Shown in pieces: positions 62,701 to 64,000 of a stretch of DNA of 64,000 nt (positions within the stretch are counted from its first letter, which is position 1; every line of letters starts with the position of its first letter). The stretch lies in contig OY755244.1 in NCBI GenBank assembly GCA_963576725.1, positions 37,803,855-37,867,854 of the forward strand, written 5' to 3'. The notes below the pieces were generated by a model that saw nothing but the letters and a program-made list of their open reading frames with translations, was not told the DNA's origin and ran no database searches. The stretch is from Azorinus chamasolen. Lineage: Eukaryota; Mollusca; Bivalvia; Cardiida; Solecurtidae. A program made the position numbers and the translations under genes.

Positions 62701-63994
62701 CAGTGGTCCCGTCTGCAGTAACACTATCTGAAACTATACATAGAAATTTATGTGCCACTGATGATGCATTAAAATTGCAATCAGTTCCAATTTCTCGAAT
62801 AGTCAATTTTGATACTTCATTGGACTTGTTAAACTACATCGGTGCTATAGACCGAAGTAAGATCCCAATTAGGTAGGGTGTAAATTGTATCCGACGATGG
62901 TTTTGTAAGCACTTTATCAAAATAAAGAAGACACAACAATAAATAAGGGATTATTACAAATGCGGATGACCTACAGCGATTTGTTATATGTTCATAACAG
63001 AGAGGTTTAACAAAGAACAGTGTCACACCATGCGATAAAGATATGCATACACCTATGCAAATAATGTATAGCCTCAAATTTGCCAGCACGTTTAATACGC
63101 TCAAATTGATCAGGGCAATGTGTTATGACTAGTCATACATTATCTAAATATACATTTACGTTTAAAAATGGCGTACTGTTCAGAAATTGTAACAGACAAA
63201 TAACATACCAGTATCTCCGTTTTTATTCAGTGCAAAAAATGTTACTGGCTTCGTATTATCCATCTCACCACCACACAACTCTAACACTGGAACGAGATAA
63301 AGAAACACGATATCCTTCCGTGATATTATATCATAGTGTTTCAATTTTAATACGATTTCGTTATGACTGAAATTGGAAAATAACATCACTCTGAATTGTC
63401 ACATAAAAACACCATGTTGTAGCAAACATAAAAGATATTTAAATCGTCCATTAAGTCATCGTAATACCGCAGCAAACATCAGGCAAAACACAGAAGTTAT
63501 AAACGTTCATATGTGATTTCCATATATTGGAAACTGTTAGAAGTTTGTGAAATATTGACATGTATATAGCAGAAACGTCTCCTATCATTAATAGCCATTT
63601 CCATCTGACAAAGTTTTTACTCATAACACATTACTTTTACCCTAACCTGGTGGTGTTGTTCGGCATAGGGTTGGTATCGACTTCAGTGTCGGTGTCGCTT
63701 AATTGATAATAACACAAGCATGACAACCGTACGTGTGGTGGGATATTTATACATATTGCATGCGACTTTGTCACTTCCACAATAAATACGCTTGCTAAGA
63801 AGGACAATTCAGCGATTAGTTCATTTCCCGATGTTGGTTTGAACTTCGTTCCGTTTTTATATAGGGAATGCATATTGAACAAGCAAGGAAAGTTTGCAAC
63901 GAGATACACTTGTCTTGGAAATTGTTTTTAGTTTGAACATGAATTCATAAAACGGTGAACTTACCAACTGGTGTTGTAATTCCTAGTGATGTGC
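2766..63994 (-). CDS. Giant mucin-like modular protein gene (internal part; about 131 exons of a repeated nine-exon module)
   Basis: The gene model rests on splice sites recurring at the same place in every unit. Donors include GTAAGT, GTATGT, GTAAGG and GTGAGG; acceptors are mostly pyrimidine-rich and end in AG. Reading phases close perfectly: D1 1-1, D2 1-0, D3 0-1, all linker exons 1-1. One unit gives 825 coding bp and 275 residues. Within a unit, residues 1-172 form a four-cysteine module (Cys 5, 39, 52, 169; sequon NAS at 42). Residues 173-275 form a Thr/Pro/Ala-rich linker, expected to be heavily O-glycosylated, with a fifth Cys at 270. The start exon, signal peptide, promoter and stop are outside the window, so the listed span is not the full gene. 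Probable role: secreted or surface giant glycoprotein (mucus, adhesive, matrix or barrier); this is inference. Alternative: several adjacent genes or pseudogene copies, which the uninterrupted phases make less likely. Confidence 0.8.
2904..3390. mobile_element. Intronic insertion made of short tandem repeats (possible non-autonomous element)
   Basis: Compared with other units, about 487 bp is inserted between the array strings CATCATATAA and CACATCCGTTGAA. The insert contains two near-identical copies of a segment that starts with TGAAGGGAGGTGATCCCC (2911 and 3192) and a third, truncated start at 3375. The spacings are 281 and 183 bp; the second copy lacks about 98 bp internally. The long copy includes a 9-bp perfect hairpin (3055-3063 with 3069-3077). 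No open frame of substance is present. Such repeat-core insertions are typical of non-autonomous Helitron-like or 'pearl'-type elements in molluscs, but I see no diagnostic ends, so the class is unresolved. Confidence 0.6.
3055..3077. repeat. Perfect 9-bp hairpin in the insertion
   Basis: TTTCAGAAC, a 5-base loop AAGAA, then GTTCTGAAA. It occurs only in the first, longer repeat copy of the insertion and is absent from the second, internally deleted copy. Confidence 0.7.
3391..3660 (-). other. Diverged intron T7-m8 of the first unit
   Basis: Positions 3391 to about 3510 and about 3625-3660 match the T7-m8 intron of other units, although with more differences than elsewhere in the array. About 115 bp in between (roughly 3510-3625) are unrelated to the other units' sequence. 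The edge unit has therefore been altered by replacement as well as insertion. No gene is seen. Confidence 0.6.
3661..3717 (-). CDS. U1 exon T7: Thr/Pro/Ala-rich mucin-type linker
   Basis: 57 bp, phase 1-1, acceptor TTAATTTAG and donor GTAAGG. It encodes RPTASTVPTLGPTTATAT between two split codons. The Thr, Ser and Pro density is typical of O-glycosylated mucin segments, and its second half (GPTTATAT) is shared with T4, showing common origin. The amino-acid sequence is the same in all 15 copies. The preceding T6 exon ends in C, so the joining codon would be CCG (Pro), giving PRPTAS. Confidence 0.8.
4070..4153 (-). CDS. U1 exon T6: linker with acidic stretch
   Basis: 84 bp if the donor is GTATGT (complement 4064-4069); acceptor TCTGTTCAAG. 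It encodes VSTEEEEGEEMGSTTTPTEI then ATTPSTV, an acidic run followed by a Thr/Pro part. With this donor the exon is phase 1-1 like all its neighbours. A second strong donor, GAG/GTAACC (complement just below 4032), would lengthen the exon to phase 0 and break the frame with T7, so I prefer the shorter form. The array-wide residue is Gly in TTPGTV; only this copy has Ser (GGC to AGC). Confidence 0.72.
4726..4755 (-). CDS. U1 micro-exon m5 (30 bp)
   Basis: Flanked by acceptor TTTTGTTTTACAG and donor GTAAGTTCAC, both strong. It encodes TSLGITTPV with Gly completed from the split codon, phase 1-1. It is a paralogue of m8 (7502-7531): the peptide is the same and the DNA differs at two positions. 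The surrounding introns are also related, so m5 and m8 arose by duplication of a larger segment. At 30 bp it is far below the usual exon size, and the flanking splice signals are correspondingly close to consensus. Confidence 0.8.
4954..5010 (-). CDS. U1 exon T4: Thr/Pro-rich mucin-type linker
   Basis: 57 bp, phase 1-1, acceptor ending TTTAG (TTCATTTAG in this copy) and donor GTGAGG. It encodes TPTTTPEPTTGPTTATAT, in which 10 of 18 residues are Thr. It joins directly to the end of the cysteine module (exon D3). It is paralogous to T7, sharing the last eight residues and flanking intron sequence. Confidence 0.82.
5453..5609 (-). CDS. U1 exon D3: end of the cysteine module
   Basis: 157 bp, phase 0 start and phase 1 end. 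The acceptor is strong (CATAATATCTTTCAG) and the donor is GTTTGT. It encodes 52 residues starting TSDAIGEAFTVQFHGNG and ending VVEACNHP(G). Alternating hydrophobic residues (RVSVQLYD, TYVYNAVVEAC) suggest beta strands, and the single Cys is residue 169 of the 275-residue repeat. Its phase 0 acceptor matches only the D2 donor, so D2 and D3 must be spliced together. The amino-acid sequence appears the same in all 14 copies. Confidence 0.82.
5749..5859. repeat. Cluster of three inverted repeats in the D2-D3 intron
   Basis: Three palindromic structures lie within 111 bp. At 5749-5790 is an imperfect hairpin bounded by GTTAAC at both ends. At 5814-5839 is a perfect 8-bp stem (TTGGTCTA/TAGACCAA) with a 10-base loop containing GTCGAC. 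At 5847-5859 is ATGTACAGTACAT, a perfect palindrome around one central base. They recur in every unit with the 4226-bp period. In the unit near 58040-58075 (U13) one base of the 8-bp stem is changed. Function is unknown; a relic of a small inverted-repeat element or a recombination-prone site are both possible. Confidence 0.7.
5950..6030. repeat. CA-rich low-complexity stretch in the D2-D3 intron
   Basis: CACACACACGCTCACACACATACATG and following CATACAG/GTACACACG strings form an imperfect (CA)n/(CATA)n tract. It sits about 40 bp downstream of the D2 donor in transcription direction and repeats in every unit. Confidence 0.6.
6071..6351 (-). CDS. U1 exon D2: core of the cysteine module
   Basis: 281 bp, phase 1 start and phase 0 end, donor GTAAGT. 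The acceptor is taken as CCAATGAAG followed by TA TCA AAA. The closer upstream AG (AACAAG, 11 bases earlier) would give a stop codon in the phase required by the D1 donor, so it is rejected. It encodes 93 residues: SKLTIREIGTDCNFNASS near the start (Cys 39, sequon NAS at 42), FLC (Cys 52), then strand-like stretches LIVSFSASYLHKIHFTL and MIVVATVWLNGAEIDQM. The pattern suggests a beta-sandwich ectodomain; I cannot assign a named family. A Lys in YLHKIHF is Glu in U3 only. Confidence 0.8.
6661..6674. repeat. 14-bp perfect palindrome in the D1-D2 intron
   Basis: TATGACTAGTCATA is self-complementary over 14 bp and recurs in each unit. No role can be assigned; it may be chance. Confidence 0.45.
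6746..6823 (-). CDS. U1 exon D1: start of the cysteine module
   Basis: 78 bp, phase 1-1, with a strong acceptor (GTTTCTTTATCTCGTTCCAG) and donor GTATGT. It encodes LELCGGEMDNTKPVTFFALN then KNGDT, with Cys 5 of the repeat. It follows linker exon T9 of the next unit (7184-7234) and opens the cysteine module. Being phase 1-1, it could be skipped without a frameshift. The sequence appears the same in all 14 copies. Confidence 0.8.
6824..7183 (-). other. Intron T9-D1 (360 bp, representative)
   Basis: Between donor GTTAGG of T9 and the acceptor of D1. No exon, RNA gene or open frame of note was found. The right-hand side of the UP deletion junction derives from this intron (string GATATTTAAATCG). 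Confidence 0.6.
7184..11049 (-). CDS. Repeat unit U2 of the giant mucin-like gene (first complete unit)
   Basis: Exons: D1 10972-11049, D2 10297-10577, D3 9679-9835, T4 9180-9236, m5 8952-8981, T6 8297-8380, T7 7888-7944, m8 7502-7531, T9 7184-7234. T9 (51 bp, phase 1-1, acceptor CAATTAAG, donor GTTAGG) encodes TPTLKSIPTLCRTTPP, a linker with an unusual Cys. m8 (30 bp) repeats the m5 peptide TSLGITTPV. All nine exons are open and phase compatible, giving 275 residues. T4 carries a synonymous GGT for GGC. Intron sizes (D1 to the next unit's D1): 394, 461, 442, 198, 571, 352, 356, 267 and 360 bp. Confidence 0.82.
11410..15275 (-). CDS. Repeat unit U3 of the giant mucin-like gene
   Basis: Exons: D1 15198-15275, D2 14523-14803, D3 13905-14061, T4 13406-13462, m5 13178-13207, T6 12523-12606, T7 12114-12170, m8 11728-11757, T9 11410-11460. 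D2 has the only non-synonymous change seen in the cysteine module, Lys to Glu in YLHKIHF. Intronic bases at 12640 (T) and 13058 (T) are shared only with U4, where they lie exactly 5752 bp further on. Confidence 0.82.
15636..16832 (-). CDS. Partial repeat unit UP: linker exons only, cysteine module deleted in frame
   Basis: Exons: T6 16749-16832, T7 16340-16396, m8 15954-15983, T9 15636-15686 (222 bp, 74 residues). D1, D2, D3, T4 and m5 (603 coding bp, 201 residues) are missing through a 2700-bp deletion. A hybrid intron of 329 bp (16833-17161) joins T9 of U4 to T6 of this unit, with both splice sites intact and in phase 1. The product would therefore contain an extended linker of about 177 residues between two cysteine modules with no frameshift. 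Confidence 0.82.
16949..16952. other. Deletion junction with 4-bp microhomology
   Basis: Left of the junction the sequence follows the m5-T6 intron (ATAATTGATA then GAGATAC in other units). Right of it the sequence follows the T9-D1 intron (AAAAGATA then TTTAAATCG). The four bases GATA are common to both sources, as expected for end joining or replication slippage with microhomology. Confidence 0.85.
17162..21027 (-). CDS. Repeat unit U4 of the giant mucin-like gene
   Basis: Exons: D1 20950-21027, D2 20275-20555, D3 19657-19813, T4 19158-19214, m5 18930-18959, T6 18275-18358, T7 17866-17922, m8 17480-17509, T9 17162-17212. All are open and match the consensus. It shares private intronic variants with U3 (18392 and 18810), and its T9 exon is followed by the hybrid intron of UP. 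Confidence 0.82.
21388..25252 (-). CDS. Repeat unit U5 of the giant mucin-like gene
   Basis: Exons: D1 25175-25252, D2 24501-24781, D3 23883-24039, T4 23384-23440, m5 23156-23185, T6 22501-22584, T7 22092-22148, m8 21706-21735, T9 21388-21438. A 1-bp deletion near 24873 lies in the D1-D2 intron, so it does not affect the frame. D2 has a synonymous Thr codon change near 24540. Confidence 0.82.
25613..29478 (-). CDS. Repeat unit U6 of the giant mucin-like gene
   Basis: Exons: D1 29401-29478, D2 28726-29006, D3 28108-28264, T4 27609-27665, m5 27381-27410, T6 26726-26809, T7 26317-26373, m8 25931-25960, T9 25613-25663. No coding change was noticed. This is the first unit from the left with G instead of A a few bases outside the m8 donor (25920). 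Confidence 0.82.
29839..33704 (-). CDS. Repeat unit U7 of the giant mucin-like gene
   Basis: Exons: D1 33627-33704, D2 32952-33232, D3 32334-32490, T4 31835-31891, m5 31607-31636, T6 30952-31035, T7 30543-30599, m8 30157-30186, T9 29839-29889. No coding change was noticed. It has A near the m8 donor, unlike its neighbours U6 and U8. Confidence 0.82.
34065..37930 (-). CDS. Repeat unit U8 of the giant mucin-like gene
   Basis: Exons: D1 37853-37930, D2 37178-37458, D3 36560-36716, T4 36061-36117, m5 35833-35862, T6 35178-35261, T7 34769-34825, m8 34383-34412, T9 34065-34115. Only intronic substitutions were noticed (for example near 34308, 35925 and 37155). Confidence 0.82.
38291..42156 (-). 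CDS. Repeat unit U9 of the giant mucin-like gene
   Basis: Exons: D1 42079-42156, D2 41404-41684, D3 40786-40942, T4 40287-40343, m5 40059-40088, T6 39404-39487, T7 38995-39051, m8 38609-38638, T9 38291-38341. No private changes were noticed; it is effectively the consensus unit. Confidence 0.82.
42517..46382 (-). CDS. Repeat unit U10 of the giant mucin-like gene
   Basis: Exons: D1 46305-46382, D2 45630-45910, D3 45012-45168, T4 44513-44569, m5 44285-44314, T6 43630-43713, T7 43221-43277, m8 42835-42864, T9 42517-42567. Two synonymous changes: ACT for ACA in m5 (44292), and the second base of T6 (43712), which changes a split Val codon from GTC to GTT. Confidence 0.82.
46743..50608 (-). CDS. 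Repeat unit U11 of the giant mucin-like gene
   Basis: Exons: D1 50531-50608, D2 49856-50136, D3 49238-49394, T4 48739-48795, m5 48511-48540, T6 47856-47939, T7 47447-47503, m8 47061-47090, T9 46743-46793. Changes are intronic only. The AAAAAAGG variant near 49706 is shared with U12. Confidence 0.82.
50969..54834 (-). CDS. Repeat unit U12 of the giant mucin-like gene
   Basis: Exons: D1 54757-54834, D2 54082-54362, D3 53464-53620, T4 52965-53021, m5 52737-52766, T6 52082-52165, T7 51673-51729, m8 51287-51316, T9 50969-51019. Intronic variants are shared with U11 (near 53932), U13 (near 52572) and U14 (near 53957), a patchwork expected from conversion or unequal exchange. Confidence 0.82.
55195..59060 (-). 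CDS. Repeat unit U13 of the giant mucin-like gene
   Basis: Exons: D1 58983-59060, D2 58308-58588, D3 57690-57846, T4 57191-57247, m5 56963-56992, T6 56308-56391, T7 55899-55955, m8 55513-55542, T9 55195-55245. No coding change was noticed. The 8-bp hairpin stem in the D2-D3 intron is altered by one base (GGTCTT for GGTCTA near 58058). Confidence 0.82.
59421..63286 (-). CDS. Repeat unit U14 of the giant mucin-like gene
   Basis: Exons: D1 63209-63286, D2 62534-62814, D3 61916-62072, T4 61417-61473, m5 61189-61218, T6 60534-60617, T7 60125-60181, m8 59739-59768, T9 59421-59471. T4 has a private Thr to Ser change (ACC to TCC; GCGGAAGCA near 61422-61430 on the + strand). The m8 flank has the A variant found in the left half of the array. 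Confidence 0.82.
63647..63994 (-). CDS. Repeat unit U15, 3' end only (cut by the window edge)
   Basis: Exons T9 63647-63697 and m8 63965-63994 are present with intact splice sites. The remaining exons would lie beyond 64000. The array, and therefore the gene, continues upstream in transcription direction. Confidence 0.8.
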
Positions 63995-64000
63995 CTGTAA

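Larger units (their letters stand above)
2645..64000 (-). repeat. Tandem array, 4226-bp unit, about 14.5 copies, continuing past the window
   Basis: Identical landmarks recur every 4226 bp. D3 exons start at 5453, 9679 and 13905, then at 19657, 23883 and 28108, and so on to 61916. Exceptions are one shortened unit of 1526 bp (junction at 16949-16952), a 1-bp deletion near 24873 (period 4225), and one extra A near 4405 in the first unit. Copies differ by only scattered single bases. The leftmost unit is the most diverged, as expected at an array edge. Each unit carries nine exons of a - strand gene, so this is a coding tandem array rather than a simple satellite. The right end is not reached. 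Confidence 0.97.

Noticed and set aside
2645..64000. Non-coding satellite DNA
   Set aside because: The unit is long and complex, and it contains nine phase-compatible exons whose sum is a multiple of 3.

Overview
This is a eukaryotic, AT-rich genomic window. It shows GT-AG introns, fragments of a Penelope-type reverse transcriptase, and no prokaryotic gene organisation. The retroelement type and the Thr/Pro-rich secreted-protein modules suggest an invertebrate, most likely a mollusc such as a bivalve. That placement is inference; no single-copy marker gene is visible.

Layout. Positions 1-1295 hold a decayed reverse-transcriptase fragment (+ strand) between imperfect inverted repeats of about 125 bp. 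Positions about 1280-2590 hold a second, diverged fragment of the same family on the - strand. From about 2645 to the right edge the window is one tandem array with a period of 4226 bp. It contains 13 complete units (U2-U14), a left terminal unit lacking one exon (U1), one internally deleted unit (UP, 1526 bp), and the start of a unit cut by the window edge (U15). U1 also carries an intronic insertion of about 490 bp made of its own short tandem repeats.

The array is best read as the middle of one very large gene on the - strand. Each 4226-bp unit contains nine small exons. In transcription order they are D1 (78 bp), D2 (281), D3 (157), T4 (57), m5 (30), T6 (84), T7 (57), m8 (30) and T9 (51). 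They total 825 bp, which is 275 codons. The introns total 3401 bp, so exons and introns add up to the observed period. Every junction is phase compatible: all are phase 1 except the phase 0 intron between D2 and D3. The 4226-bp period is not a multiple of 3 while the exon sum is, so reading frame is kept through the array only after splicing.

Protein. D1-D3 encode a module of about 170 residues with four cysteines and probable beta structure, one N-glycosylation sequon, and no family I can name. T4-T9 encode a linker of about 100 residues rich in Thr, Pro and Ala, of mucin type, with two copies of a 10-residue micro-exon peptide, one acidic stretch and one extra cysteine. About 131 exons (11,802 bp, roughly 3,900 residues) are visible. 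Neither the first exons (signal peptide, promoter) nor the last exons (stop codon, poly(A)) are in the window. The product is probably a giant secreted or surface mucin-like protein. Its biological role cannot be read from the sequence.

The units are almost identical in introns as well as exons, with only three amino-acid differences noticed among all visible exons. This points to recent amplification or gene conversion. Most open reading frames in the array run through introns or lie antisense and are not genes.
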